Source of the DNA: Rhodobiaceae bacterium
GTDB lineage: Bacteria; Pseudomonadota; Alphaproteobacteria; Rhizobiales; Tepidamorphaceae
NCBI GenBank assembly: GCA_020637895.1
Contig: JACKJP010000005.1
Location: 1-64,000, forward strand
Reading direction: 5' to 3'
DNA: 64,000 nucleotides
The stretch's first letter is position 1. The number at the start of each line of letters is the position of its first letter. Below the pieces are notes generated by a model. It worked only from the letters and a program-made list of their open reading frames with translations, made no database searches and had not been told where the DNA came from. The translations under genes and the position numbers were made by a program. Shown piece after piece: positions 1-8,248 of this stretch.

Positions 1-354
1 GTAAGCCTTGAGCGAGACATCGCAATAGACCGGCAACGGGTTGGCCAGTCCGAAAGGACACACGCCGCCGACGGGGTGCCCTGTCGCGGCGAGGACCTCC
101 TCGGCGCCCGGCATTCGAGCCTTCCCGCCAAAGCGATCCTTGAATTTGCGATTGTCGAGACGCGCGGTACCCGCCGCCACGACCAGCAACAGGTCGCCCT
201 TGACGCTGACGCAGATCGTCTTTGCAATCTGGTCCGGTGCGACACCATGGGTCTCGGCGGCCAGAGCCACGGTCGCCGAACTGGCCTCCGTCACGATGAC
301 CTCGATATCCGGCGCCTTCTCGGCAAAGAAACTGCGGACGGATTCAAGCGACAT
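1..354 (-). CDS. YbaK/EbsC-family aminoacyl-tRNA deacylase (3' end beyond window)
   Basis: The protein begins MSLESVRSFF at 354 and runs 118 codons to the left edge without a stop, so its C-terminus is missing. The visible sequence has the YbaK/ProX pattern: a KTICVSVKGDLLLVV strand, a RKFKDRFGGKARM stretch with the conserved lysine, and a GHPVGGVCPFGLAN loop lining the active site. Family members hydrolyse mischarged tRNAs such as Ala- or Cys-tRNA(Pro) in trans, in the cytosol; the exact substrate cannot be told. It ends the leftward MaoC/SDR/CoA-ligase cluster, starting 10 nt after the MaoC stop. Co-transcription is likely but a functional link is not evident. Confidence 0.88.
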   Translation of the reverse strand, partial: MSLESVRSFFAEKAPDIEVIVTEASSATVALAAETHGVAPDQIAKTICVSVKGDLLLVVAAGTARLDNRKFKDRFGGKARMPGAEEVLAATGHPVGGVCPFGLANPLPVYCDVSLKAY

Positions 355-364
355 AGTAGACTTC

Positions 365-1375
365 CTAATCCTTGTCAGACGGCAAGGCGACGAGCGCGCG
401 ACCGGGACCTATTTTTTCCCCGTTCTGATTTTCTACCCATAGGTCAATTTCAACCAGATGCTCGGCGTTTTCAGCATACTTGCGAACCACATTGCCTCGG
501 CATGTGACCGTATCGCCTTTGTACTGAATGCCGCGATATTGGCAGGACACCCTTCGTATGATGCCTGAATCTCCGATCCACAGGCGCAGAAAACTGTGCA
601 TGTAGGAAAATCGGAGGTGCCCCATCGCGAGAACGTCCCGGTCGCCTCTCGCCTTGGCGAAATCGGCGTCCATGTGAATATCTTCAAATTCGTCGTTCAC
701 TGCCGCAAACCGGTTCCAGTATTGCAGGTCCGTCGTTCTTTCGAACGGCGGCAGCGCCTGGCCTTCCTCTACGTCTTCAAATCGCGGATTCGATTTGGCG
801 AACGATGACGCTGCCTGTTCCGGCGGCGCCGGTCTGAGGGTTTGCGACCGCCGCGTTGCGGGTGGCTTTTCCTGCGGCATGAGGAGTACCTCCTCACCGC
901 GCTGGGTTTTCACCAACTCGCCGCGCTGGTTTGTCCAGCGTGTCTCGGTGGGAACGAACAACATACGCCCGCTGGCCCCGCTTCGCTCATAGGGATCGAG
1001 CAGCGTTTCTGTCGCTGCTATGACATCTCCCGGACGGATCGGAACGAAGTATCGCGCATCGCTGAGGGCGTTCAGCCAGCGTCCCCTCTTGTTGCCCAGT
1101 CCCATCGGGAAGCGACCCGGCCCCTCCAATGCCCAGGCGAACGGATTGAAATCCTCAGAAGCGACAATGCCGCCCCATACGGTGCCTTTTGCATAGTCCT
1201 CGTCCCAGAAAAGTCGGGGTGGTTTGTCGGGCCAATAGACGGCCATAGCGTGTTTTCGGATGTCGTTTGCCGAAACGGCAAACGACGTGGACCGATAAAG
1301 CTCGTCGCCAGCTCTCGCCTTGATCGCTTCTACATATGTCTGGTCGGCAGATCCGGGACGATCTATCGCTGCCAT
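365..1375 (-). CDS. MaoC/FAS1-like dehydratase, double hot-dog acyl-CoA hydratase
   Basis: About 336 residues from ATG at 1375 (MAAIDRP). A longer frame to 1414 would run 35 nt into the upstream SDR gene, so the shorter start just after the SDR stop is preferred. The N-terminal half carries the FAS1-like dehydratase hot-dog domain (DARYFVPIRPGDVI). The C-terminal half has a MaoC-type fold with the hydratase-like stretch NDEFEDIHMDADFAKARG and AMGHLRFSYMHSFL. Such proteins hydrate enoyl-CoA or dehydrate hydroxyacyl-CoA intermediates. With the adjacent SDR and CoA ligase it suggests oxidation of a carboxylic acid after CoA activation. The substrate is unknown. Confidence 0.85.
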   Translation of the reverse strand: MAAIDRPGSADQTYVEAIKARAGDELYRSTSFAVSANDIRKHAMAVYWPDKPPRLFWDEDYAKGTVWGGIVASEDFNPFAWALEGPGRFPMGLGNKRGRWLNALSDARYFVPIRPGDVIAATETLLDPYERSGASGRMLFVPTETRWTNQRGELVKTQRGEEVLLMPQEKPPATRRSQTLRPAPPEQAASSFAKSNPRFEDVEEGQALPPFERTTDLQYWNRFAAVNDEFEDIHMDADFAKARGDRDVLAMGHLRFSYMHSFLRLWIGDSGIIRRVSCQYRGIQYKGDTVTCRGNVVRKYAENAEHLVEIDLWVENQNGEKIGPGRALVALPSDKD

Positions 1376-1379
1376 GCCA

Positions 1380-2138
1380 TTAACCCAGTTTCGCCAATAG
1401 CGGCGGAACGTCATTGGCTTCCAGGACGCGGCCGGTCAGCGTATCCACGCTCTGACGCGCCAGGAAAACCGCATAGTCGGCCCACATCTCAGGATCCTGC
1501 AGACCTTCGGTTTCAGATTCGGCGAGCATCTGCCCTGGCGTTGCGGTTCTTTCGGGTGCCAGCGCATTCACGGTTATATTGTCCCCGCGAACCTCCGCGG
1601 CCAGTGCCTCGGTGAAACGCGAAACAGCCGCCTTCGCGGTCATGTATTGAACGGTTCCCAGAATGATCGACCTGCCAACCGCAGACGACAGGTTGATGAT
1701 GGTGCCGCCGCCCTGACGCTTCATGAAACCAATCGCTTCCTTGCTGCAAAGAAAAACGCTGTTCAGGTTGATGGCCAGCGAGAGGTGCCATTTTCTTGTG
1801 GGGAGTTCAGCAATGGTTCCAGGCAGGACGGTTCCGACATTGTTGACCATGACGTCGATGCGGCCGTACTTCTCATCCACCTTGCGAAACATCTCGGCAA
1901 TATCGTCTTCGGAAGTGACATCCACTTTCAACGGGAATGCTTCGGCCCCCATCGCACGTATCTCGTCAGCCGTCTGATGGATGGTCCCTTCGTGTTTTCC
2001 CTGCGTTTCGCTACGCGCCGCCACCACGATGGTGGCTCCCTTCCGTGCGAAAGCCAGCGCGATCGATTTGCCTATACCTCTTGAGGCCCCGGTAACGACC
2101 ACAACCTTGCCCTTAAACTCGTCAGATATATCTGCCAC
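1380..2138 (-). CDS. SDR-family NAD(P)-dependent oxidoreductase
   Basis: A 252-residue classical short-chain dehydrogenase. The Rossmann nucleotide motif TGASRGIG is at about residues 16-23, the NNVG motif at about 99-102, the catalytic serine near 151-152, and YxxxK as Y165-MTA-K169. Length matches the family. It probably oxidises a hydroxyacyl-CoA or alcohol intermediate in the same route as the neighbouring MaoC hydratase and CoA ligase. It follows the ligase gene by about 20 nt and precedes the MaoC gene by only a few nucleotides, so the four genes look like one leftward operon. The exact substrate is not inferable. Confidence 0.9.
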   Translation of the reverse strand: MADISDEFKGKVVVVTGASRGIGKSIALAFARKGATIVVAARSETQGKHEGTIHQTADEIRAMGAEAFPLKVDVTSEDDIAEMFRKVDEKYGRIDVMVNNVGTVLPGTIAELPTRKWHLSLAINLNSVFLCSKEAIGFMKRQGGGTIINLSSAVGRSIILGTVQYMTAKAAVSRFTEALAAEVRGDNITVNALAPERTATPGQMLAESETEGLQDPEMWADYAVFLARQSVDTLTGRVLEANDVPPLLAKLG

Positions 2139-2158
2139 GCTTTGCTCCCTGCGAAATA

Positions 2159-4153
2159 TCAGTTCGATTTGCTTGAATTGGTTGTCGGCTGTGCGCTGAC
2201 TTGCATCCGCAACTCTGCCACCGCCTCGGGATTGACCAGAGAAGAAAGGTCGCCGGCATCATCGCCGAGGAAAACCGCTCGAACGATCCGGCGCATGATC
2301 TTCATGTTGCGCGTCTTGGGCAGATCGCTCACGAAGATGACCTGTTTCGGGCGGAAGGACACCCCCATATTCCTCAGGAGCACCTGGGTAATTTCGGCTG
2401 CGAGAGCGTCGTCCGCGCTCACGCCGGGCATCGCGGTGCACACGCAGACAATGGCCTGACCCTGCACCGGGTCCGGAACGCCGATCGCGGCCACTTCCAC
2501 GACTTTCCCGGTGCCCATGACGATGCTTTCGATTTCCGAGGGCCCGGTGCGTTTTCCCGATACCTTCATTGTGTCGTCGGAGCGGCCGAGGATGAAGTAC
2601 AGACCGTCCTCATCGCGCATCGCAAGGTCGCCTTGCACCCATAGGCCGGGGATCTTTTTCCAGTAGCTTTCCAGATAGCGTTCGTCGTCCTTCCACAAAC
2701 TCTTCGTCATCCCTATGGAGGCCTGGCGGAGGACCAGTTCACCGACCTGGCCGGGCCCGACGCTTCGCCCGTGCTCGTCCACGATATCAACCCCCATGCC
2801 CAGCGCCGGCGCGCCGATGGAGCCGACCTTCATCGGGTGCTGGACAGTACCGATGACAATGTCGCCACTGACTTCCGTGCCGCCCGAGTTGTTGATGATG
2901 GGAATCTTCGATTTGCAGACATGCCGAAAGAACCAGAGCCAGGGTGCGTCCGTCCACCCCTCGCCGCCGGACAGCGTGATCCTGAGCGAGGAAAGATCAT
3001 AGCTTTCGACTTCCTCATCGCCGTAACGCATCAGGCCACGTACGAGCGTCGGGGCGATGCCCAGATAAGTAACCTTGTGATCTTGTATGAGACGCCAGAA
3101 GCGGCCGGTGTCGGGGAAGTCGGGAACGCCTTCCGCTATCAACAGACTGCCGCCGAACATACTGGGGGCGCATGCGCACAAGGCGCCGACCATCCACCCC
3201 ATATCGCTCATCCAGAAAAACCGGTCGCTCGATTTGAAATCACCCGAGATGTGCACGTCGCGGGCGATCATTGCGCCCAGAAAGCCGACATGAGTCCACA
3301 CGCACCCCTTGGGTTTGCCCGATGTGCCGGAAGTGTAGAGAAGGACCGCCGGCGCTTCGGCCTCCATTTCCTCGGTTGGGAAATTGCCGGAACGCCCCTC
3401 GACCAGATCGTGCCACCAATGATCGCGCGGCGCTTGCATGGAGACCGGATGACGGTCTCCCAGATGCCGCACAACAATGACATGTTCAACGGACTTCACG
3501 CTGCCCAGCGCTTCGTCGAGCACGCCCTTCATGTCGCCCGGCGAACCCCTGCGCCAGGCACCGTCGGCAGCGATGACGGCTTTGGCGCCGCCGTCATTGA
3601 GGCGCGTTACGATTGGCTGGGCACCAAAGCCTGAGAACAGCGGCATGACGATCGCGCCGATCTTGATCACCGCGAAGAAGGCGATGAAGGTTTCCGGCAG
3701 GTTGGGCATGTAGATGCCCACAACATCGCCCTTGCCAATTCCCAGCGATTTCATCGCGCCGGCCAGCCGGCAGACTTCGGCGTCGAGTTCCCGGTAAGTC
3801 AGGCTGCGCTGCGCGCTCGGATCCTCGCCTTCCCAAACAAGAAATGTCTTGTTCCAGGTCGGTGTATCGCGGTGCTTGTCGATGCAGTTGAGCACCATAT
3901 TCGTGGTGCCCCCCACGCACCAGCGGGCCCATGCATTTCCCCCGGTCGCGTCGAATATCTGCTCGTAAGGCTTATAAAAGCGCATGCCGGAAAAGCGGAA
4001 GATATTCTCCATCAGCCAGCCGGGATTCGCATCACCCTCGCGCACGAGCGAGTCGAAATCCGCGATGCCGACCATCTTGAGGAAAGCTGTCAGATTGCTT
4101 TGAGCGATGATCGCCGGATCTGGCTCCCAATAGATTTTCCTGAGTTCCGGCAT
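2159..4153 (-). CDS. Acetoacetyl-CoA-synthetase-like acid:CoA ligase (AMP-forming)
   Basis: About 664 residues from ATG at 4153 (MPELRKIYWEPDPAII). This start resembles the usual N-terminus of acetoacetyl-CoA synthetases and is preceded by GGAA. In-frame starts at 4165 and 4243 also exist. The adenylate-forming hallmarks are present: YTSGTSGKPKG (P-loop A3), the hinge-region stretch ILGRSDDTMKVSGKR, and the C-terminal PKTRNMKIMRR carrying the catalytic, typically acetylatable lysine. It activates a short or branched carboxylic or keto acid with ATP and CoA. It is the first gene of the SDR/MaoC/YbaK cluster. An 18-bp inverted repeat lies about 90 nt upstream. Specificity is uncertain. Confidence 0.87.
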   Translation of the reverse strand: MPELRKIYWEPDPAIIAQSNLTAFLKMVGIADFDSLVREGDANPGWLMENIFRFSGMRFYKPYEQIFDATGGNAWARWCVGGTTNMVLNCIDKHRDTPTWNKTFLVWEGEDPSAQRSLTYRELDAEVCRLAGAMKSLGIGKGDVVGIYMPNLPETFIAFFAVIKIGAIVMPLFSGFGAQPIVTRLNDGGAKAVIAADGAWRRGSPGDMKGVLDEALGSVKSVEHVIVVRHLGDRHPVSMQAPRDHWWHDLVEGRSGNFPTEEMEAEAPAVLLYTSGTSGKPKGCVWTHVGFLGAMIARDVHISGDFKSSDRFFWMSDMGWMVGALCACAPSMFGGSLLIAEGVPDFPDTGRFWRLIQDHKVTYLGIAPTLVRGLMRYGDEEVESYDLSSLRITLSGGEGWTDAPWLWFFRHVCKSKIPIINNSGGTEVSGDIVIGTVQHPMKVGSIGAPALGMGVDIVDEHGRSVGPGQVGELVLRQASIGMTKSLWKDDERYLESYWKKIPGLWVQGDLAMRDEDGLYFILGRSDDTMKVSGKRTGPSEIESIVMGTGKVVEVAAIGVPDPVQGQAIVCVCTAMPGVSADDALAAEITQVLLRNMGVSFRPKQVIFVSDLPKTRNMKIMRRIVRAVFLGDDAGDLSSLVNPEAVAELRMQVSAQPTTNSSKSN

Positions 4154-4238
4154 GTCGGTTTCCATCCCATGTGCCGTCAGCAGATTTGCTTCTGCTTTCG
4201 TTTCCGGCGCAGGAAGGAGAACCGCCGAAACGCAGCCT

Positions 4239-4256
4239 GTCAACTAGCACGTTGAC
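4239..4256. promoter_or_regulatory. Inverted repeat upstream of CoA-ligase operon (candidate operator)
   Basis: GTCAAC and GTTGAC flank a 6-nt spacer, a perfect dyad. On the minus strand one arm contributes a TTGACA hexamer (4243-4238) that would serve as a -35, but no good -10 is visible 16-18 nt further. The overlap of a dyad with a -35-like element is typical of a repressor operator. The regulator is not in the window. Confidence 0.35.
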
Positions 4257-4348
4257 GGGGCACTTCTCGCGCGGGCAACCAGCAAGTGGCGTGACAATCT
4301 TTGGTGGAATGAAAAGTCGACCTGGCACACGCAGGTGTAGCGGCCAGA

Positions 4349-4425
4349 TGGTCGGAGCGGCGGGATTCGAACCCACGACCCCTTGTCCCCCAGACAAGTG
4401 CGCTACCGGGCTGCGCTACGCTCCG
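4349..4425 (-). tRNA. tRNA-Pro (anticodon GGG)
   Basis: A 77-nt cloverleaf on the minus strand. The acceptor arm is CGGAGCG at the 5' end pairing with CGCTCCG, then discriminator A, and the CCA is encoded at 4351-4349. The D-arm reads GCGCAGCCCGGTAGCGC. The anticodon stem CTTGT/ACAAG encloses the 7-nt loop CTGGGGG, giving anticodon GGG. The T-arm contains GGTTCGAATCC. It lies between the acid:CoA ligase promoter region and the merR/ihfA genes. Confidence 0.97.
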
Positions 4426-4494
4426 TGTCCATCGGCGCGGCACTCATAGCGCAGGGGGTGTTCGACCGCAACCAGCGAAAGGGTACGCCGGGGC

Positions 4495-4584
4495 TTATCC
4501 GAGAATTATTGTCAGAGCGGAAAATGCGCCCATGGCGAGCATCGTGGTGACGACACCGGCAACGAAAACGGGGAACTGGGACAA
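4495..4584 (-). CDS. Possible 29-residue single-pass membrane protein (TTG start)
   Basis: A TTG codon at 4584 is preceded at 7-8 nt by AGGAG (GACCAGGAGATCGCCA-TTG), a strong ribosome-binding site. The frame reads MSQFPVFVAGVVTTM then LAMGAFSALTIILG and stops at 4495. The product would be almost entirely one hydrophobic helix with no charged residue. It lies between tRNA-Pro and merR in an otherwise empty 240-bp gap. No ATG exists in a useful position, so automated callers would miss it. No family is recognised. The alternative is chance coding in intergenic DNA. Confidence 0.45.
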   Translation of the reverse strand: MSQFPVFVAGVVTTMLAMGAFSALTIILG

Positions 4585-4662
4585 TGGCGATCTCCTGGTC
4601 AATTAGCCCCTCGGCTACCGACCTAACGCCGCATGTTGTCGACAAGTTGCAGAAAACCAGAC

Positions 4663-5154
4663 TTATTTGTGCCGGCCGCCGGCGGACTGCAGGATCTGGC
4701 GGCATTCCTCCAGAGATGACATTGCCGCACGCAGCTTTTTTGCCGCCTCGCGAGGAAGCTCCGGCGCGGGTTTGGCAGAAGTTGCCGGAACAGGCCGTGG
4801 GGCCGGCGCGGGCTCAGCCGATCGCGCAGGCGCCGGTCGCGGGGCCTGAGCGGCCGCAGGCGCGGGCACCGGCGTTGCCCCCTCCTGCCAGATCGTCGCC
4901 ACGAACCGAATGCCCTGATCCTTCAGGATCCGCTGGACGCCCTTGATGGTATAGCCTTCGCCATAAAGGAGATGCCGAATTCCCCGAAGAAGATCGACGT
5001 CTTCGGGGCGATAATAGCGACGCCCGCCGCCGCGCTTGAGCGGCTTTATATGCGAGAAACGGGTTTCCCAGAAACGCAGCACATGCTGGGGGATATCCAG
5101 CAGATCAGCCACTTCGCTGATCGTGCGGAACGCTTCTGGAGCCTTGTCACTCAT
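4663..5154 (-). CDS. MerR-family transcriptional regulator
   Basis: 163 residues from ATG at 5154 (MSDKAPEAFRTISEVADLL). The longer frame to 5295 would overlap ihfA and is rejected. Residues 10-75 form the MerR winged helix-turn-helix (ISEVADLLDIPQHVLRFWE, then KRGGGRRYYRPEDVDLL). A low-complexity Ala/Pro-rich linker follows at about 95-135, then a short C-terminal helix. No metal-binding cysteine pattern is seen, so it is not a classical metal sensor. This regulator directly downstream of ihfA is a conserved alphaproteobacterial arrangement. Its regulon is unknown. Confidence 0.9.
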   Translation of the reverse strand: MSDKAPEAFRTISEVADLLDIPQHVLRFWETRFSHIKPLKRGGGRRYYRPEDVDLLRGIRHLLYGEGYTIKGVQRILKDQGIRFVATIWQEGATPVPAPAAAQAPRPAPARSAEPAPAPRPVPATSAKPAPELPREAAKKLRAAMSSLEECRQILQSAGGRHK

Positions 5155-5167
5155 GCCTGAGGGCGGG

Positions 5168-5458
5168 TCAGCTGTTGATGCGTGCCTTGAGCACGGCGCT
5201 CGGCTTGAAGACGAGCACGCGGCGTGGCTCGATCGGCACTTCCTCGCCGGTCTTCGGATTGCGGCCGATACGGCGTCCCTTGCTTCGAACGACAAAGGAA
5301 CCGAACGAAGAGAGCTTCACAGTCTCACCGCGTTCAAGCGCATCGGAGATTTCGTTGAGGACGGATTCGACGAGCTCAGCAGACTCGACCCTGGACAGAC
5401 CGACCTTCTGATATACCGTTTCGTAGAAGTCGGTCCGGGTGATCGTCTTGCCGGTCAT
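5168..5458 (-). CDS. ihfA: Integration host factor subunit alpha
   Basis: 96 residues from ATG at 5458 (MTGKTITRTDFYETVY), chosen because it aligns with the family N-terminus and has AGGGGGCAGG just upstream. An in-frame ATG at 5497 would add 13 residues. It shows the HU/IHF fold with VKLSSFGSFVVR and the DNA-binding beta-arm signature GRNPKTGEEVPI. The alpha subunit pairs with IHF-beta to bend DNA sharply in transcription, replication and recombination. It lies between fabH and merR, as in most alphaproteobacteria. Confidence 0.95.
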   Translation of the reverse strand: MTGKTITRTDFYETVYQKVGLSRVESAELVESVLNEISDALERGETVKLSSFGSFVVRSKGRRIGRNPKTGEEVPIEPRRVLVFKPSAVLKARINS

Positions 5459-5567
5459 GGCCTGCCCCCTGTCATCCGCCAGCGTCGCATCATCCATAGG
5501 TAAGGATTACTTACTAGCTTCCGCGTTTCAAAGCGTCAATTCCGCTGACATCACAAATAATTGCCGC

Positions 5568-6542
5568 CTACCAGCGAATAAGCGCGGCGCCCCATGTGAA
5601 CCCACCGCCCAGCGCCTCGATCATCACGAGGTCACCCTGCTTGATCCGACCGTCGCGGATTGCGACGTCGAGCGCCAGCGGAATGGACGCAGCGGACGTG
5701 TTCCCGTGCTGCCCGACAGTTGAAACGACTTTCTCGTCGGGCCATCCGAACTTTTTCGCCGTAGCGGAAATGATGCGCTGGTTGGCCTGGTGCGGCACAA
5801 ACCAGTCAACGGCATCGGCTGATACGCCGGCATCGTCGAGCGTTCCCTCAATGACGTCAGAGAGCAGGCTGACGGCATGGCGGAAAACTTCCTTGCCCTC
5901 CATGCGCAGATGACCTGCGGTCTGCGTCGTGGACGGCCCGCCATCGACGAAGAGCTTGTCCCGATGGCGTCCGTCGGAACGAAGCCTCGAGGCAAGAACG
6001 CCACGGCCGTGGGCCTCTGCGACATCGACCGCTTCGAGCACGATCGCGCCGCCGCCATCGCCGAAGAGCACGCAGGTGGTGCGGTCGTTCCAGTCCAGAA
6101 TGCGCGAGAACGTCTCCGCACCAATGACAAGCGCCCGCTTGAACTTGCCGCATCTGAGATAATTGTCCGCAGTCGTGACGGCGAAAACGAAGCCCGAGCA
6201 AACCGCATGCAAATCGAAAGCGGTCCCCTGCTCGATGCCCAGACGTTCCTGCACGGTCACCGCTGTCGCGGGAAAGGTGTAATCGGGTGTCGCGGTGGCA
6301 AGAACAATAAGATCGATATCGGCCGGGGTGAGCCCCGCATTCTCGATGGCGGCCCTGGCCGCAGCCGTCGCGATATCGGAGGTGTATTCGCCCTCGGCGG
6401 CAATGTGGCGTTCGCGGATGCCCGTACGCTGAACGATCCACTCGTCGTCGGTATCAACGATCTTCGTGAGATCCTTGTTTGTCATTGTGCGGGCGGGCAG
6501 ATAGGCGCCCGCGCCCCGTACGATAGAGCGAATGTCTTTCAA
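5568..6542 (-). CDS. fabH: Beta-ketoacyl-ACP synthase III
   Basis: 324 residues, normal for FabH. The Cys-His-Asn triad is visible: C115 in HAVCSGF, H251 in FVPHQAN and N281 in GNTSAASIP. GDGGGAIVLE at about 161-170 is another family motif. It condenses acetyl-CoA (or another acyl-CoA primer) with malonyl-ACP to start type II fatty-acid synthesis in the cytosol. It starts 6 nt after the plsX stop, so the two are clearly co-transcribed and couple fatty-acid initiation with phospholipid synthesis. Confidence 0.97.
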   Translation of the reverse strand: MKDIRSIVRGAGAYLPARTMTNKDLTKIVDTDDEWIVQRTGIRERHIAAEGEYTSDIATAAARAAIENAGLTPADIDLIVLATATPDYTFPATAVTVQERLGIEQGTAFDLHAVCSGFVFAVTTADNYLRCGKFKRALVIGAETFSRILDWNDRTTCVLFGDGGGAIVLEAVDVAEAHGRGVLASRLRSDGRHRDKLFVDGGPSTTQTAGHLRMEGKEVFRHAVSLLSDVIEGTLDDAGVSADAVDWFVPHQANQRIISATAKKFGWPDEKVVSTVGQHGNTSAASIPLALDVAIRDGRIKQGDLVMIEALGGGFTWGAALIRW

Positions 6543-6548
6543 GCGAAG

Positions 6549-7601
6549 CTACTCCTTGGCGCCGTCAACTGTCTGCGGACGACTGCCGCGAAACGCCTCC
6601 AGACCCTTGGCAATATGATCAAGCAGATGGAAGCGGACGACCTCGATACCAATATCCACGGCATTCGCAAAGCCTTCCGCGTCAGTCCCCCCATGACTCT
6701 TGACGACGATGCCGTTCAGGCCAAGGAAAACACCGCCATTGACCTTGCGGGGGTCGAGACGCGCGCGCATCTGCTCGAACGCACTGCGGGCGAGCAGCCC
6801 GCCCAGCTTGGTCAGCCAGGAACGGTTCATCGCCGCCCGCAGGTATGTGGCGAACTGCATCGCCGTGCCCTCGGCCGTCTTCAGTGCAATATTGCCCGTG
6901 AAACCTTCGGTCACGACAACGTCGACCGTTCCCTTGCCGATGTCGTCGCCCTCGACGAAGCCGCGATAGTCGATCGGATGATCGGACCCGCGCAGCAACT
7001 GCCCCGCGAGGCGGACCTCCTCAAGACCCTTGACCTCTTCCACGCCGATATTCAGAAGCCCGACCGTGGGGTTTTCAATACCGAGAACTGCGCGCGCCAT
7101 CGCCTGCCCCATGACCGCGAAATCGACCAGCTGCCAGGCGTCCGCGCCGATCGTCGCGCCAAGATCGAGAACGATGGATTCGCCCCGCAATGTCGGCCAT
7201 GTCGCCGCAATCGCCGGGCGGTCGACATTGGCCATCGTGCGCAACGCAAATTTGGCCATCGCCATCAGCGCACCGGTATTGCCGGCCGATATCGCCATGT
7301 CGGCTTCCTTGCGCCCGACAGCCTCCAGCGCAAGCCACATGCTCGAACGGCGCCGGCCATGGCGCAGCGCCTGACTTGGCTTGTCGTCCATGCGAACCAT
7401 GACATCGGTGTGAACGATCGTCGACGCTGCTGCCAGCGCAGGATGCCCGTCGAGGACCGGATTGATCCTGGCCTCGTCGCCGAACAGAAGGAAGCTGACG
7501 CCCGGACGGCGTTCAAGGGCGAGCGCGCAACCCGGGATGACGACCTCAGGGCCGACATCGCCGCCCATTGCGTCGATTGAAATCCGGACTGTTTCGCTCA
7601 T
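6549..7601 (-). CDS. plsX: Phosphate acyltransferase PlsX
   Basis: 350 residues. The N-terminal DAMGGD motif is at about 10-15, with further conserved blocks GNTGALMA, VDRPAIAATWPT and GFTGNIALKTAEGTA. PlsX converts acyl-ACP and phosphate to acyl-phosphate, the donor for PlsY in phosphatidic acid synthesis, as a peripheral membrane enzyme. It lies between DUF177 and fabH, the standard order in this class. Confidence 0.97.
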   Translation of the reverse strand: MSETVRISIDAMGGDVGPEVVIPGCALALERRPGVSFLLFGDEARINPVLDGHPALAAASTIVHTDVMVRMDDKPSQALRHGRRRSSMWLALEAVGRKEADMAISAGNTGALMAMAKFALRTMANVDRPAIAATWPTLRGESIVLDLGATIGADAWQLVDFAVMGQAMARAVLGIENPTVGLLNIGVEEVKGLEEVRLAGQLLRGSDHPIDYRGFVEGDDIGKGTVDVVVTEGFTGNIALKTAEGTAMQFATYLRAAMNRSWLTKLGGLLARSAFEQMRARLDPRKVNGGVFLGLNGIVVKSHGGTDAEGFANAVDIGIEVVRFHLLDHIAKGLEAFRGSRPQTVDGAKE

Positions 7602-7720
7602 GCCGCCGGTCTTTTTATCCTTTTCGGCGGCGTCTTCGCGAGAGAGGTCCGCCCGTCCGTGCGGACAATAGCGGTTTGCTCTGCCGGTACAACAGCAAAC
7701 TGGGACGCCCTGCCCATTTT

Positions 7721-8248
7721 TCAGCCATCCTTGCGACCGTTCCGGAGGGCATCGAGAGCCTTGAACGGGTTGTCGGCATCGCCGTCGCTATCTGCCTCGT
7801 CCGTCTCCCCGGCGTCGAAGACCACACCTGGCTTTCGTGGGTAGGGATCGATGCCGAGCGCGAAAAATTCCTCAACGACGCGGCCGATATCCGCGCGGCC
7901 GGCCGGCATCGGCTCTGGCGGATCGTCCTCCGCTTCGACAGGCGCACTTTCAGGATGCGGATCGAAACGGATCTCGATGTCTTCGTCGATTGCATTCTCG
8001 ACCGGTTCGAGCGTGACGACGCAACGCTGTACGACAGTCGCGGTAACGCGGCCCGATACCGCGAGCCCTTCGCGCCGCCAGGGCCGCAAAGCCACATCGG
8101 CATGGAGGCTTTCAACGCCTTCCAGCCCGTACCGACTGGCGAACGCCGCCCGCTGCTTCGCGTCGGCGCGCAGTTGCTTTTCCAGGCCATGCGACGGCAC
8201 CTCGTCGCGGGCAACCCTCAGATCAAAAATCGCCTTTTCATCGATCAT
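7721..8248 (-). CDS. DUF177 (YceD-like) protein
   Basis: 175 residues from ATG at 8248 (MIDEKAIFDLRVARDEVP). This start overlaps the stop of the upstream gene by ATGA, which indicates translational coupling; a longer frame to 8332 is rejected. The conserved core is VVQRCVVTLEPVENAIDEDIEIRF, with the single cysteine and acidic tail typical of the family. E. coli YceD and plant homologues are linked to 23S rRNA accumulation. Unlike in gammaproteobacteria, rpmF does not follow here; the 119-nt gap to plsX is too short for it. Confidence 0.9.
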   Translation of the reverse strand: MIDEKAIFDLRVARDEVPSHGLEKQLRADAKQRAAFASRYGLEGVESLHADVALRPWRREGLAVSGRVTATVVQRCVVTLEPVENAIDEDIEIRFDPHPESAPVEAEDDPPEPMPAGRADIGRVVEEFFALGIDPYPRKPGVVFDAGETDEADSDGDADNPFKALDALRNGRKDG

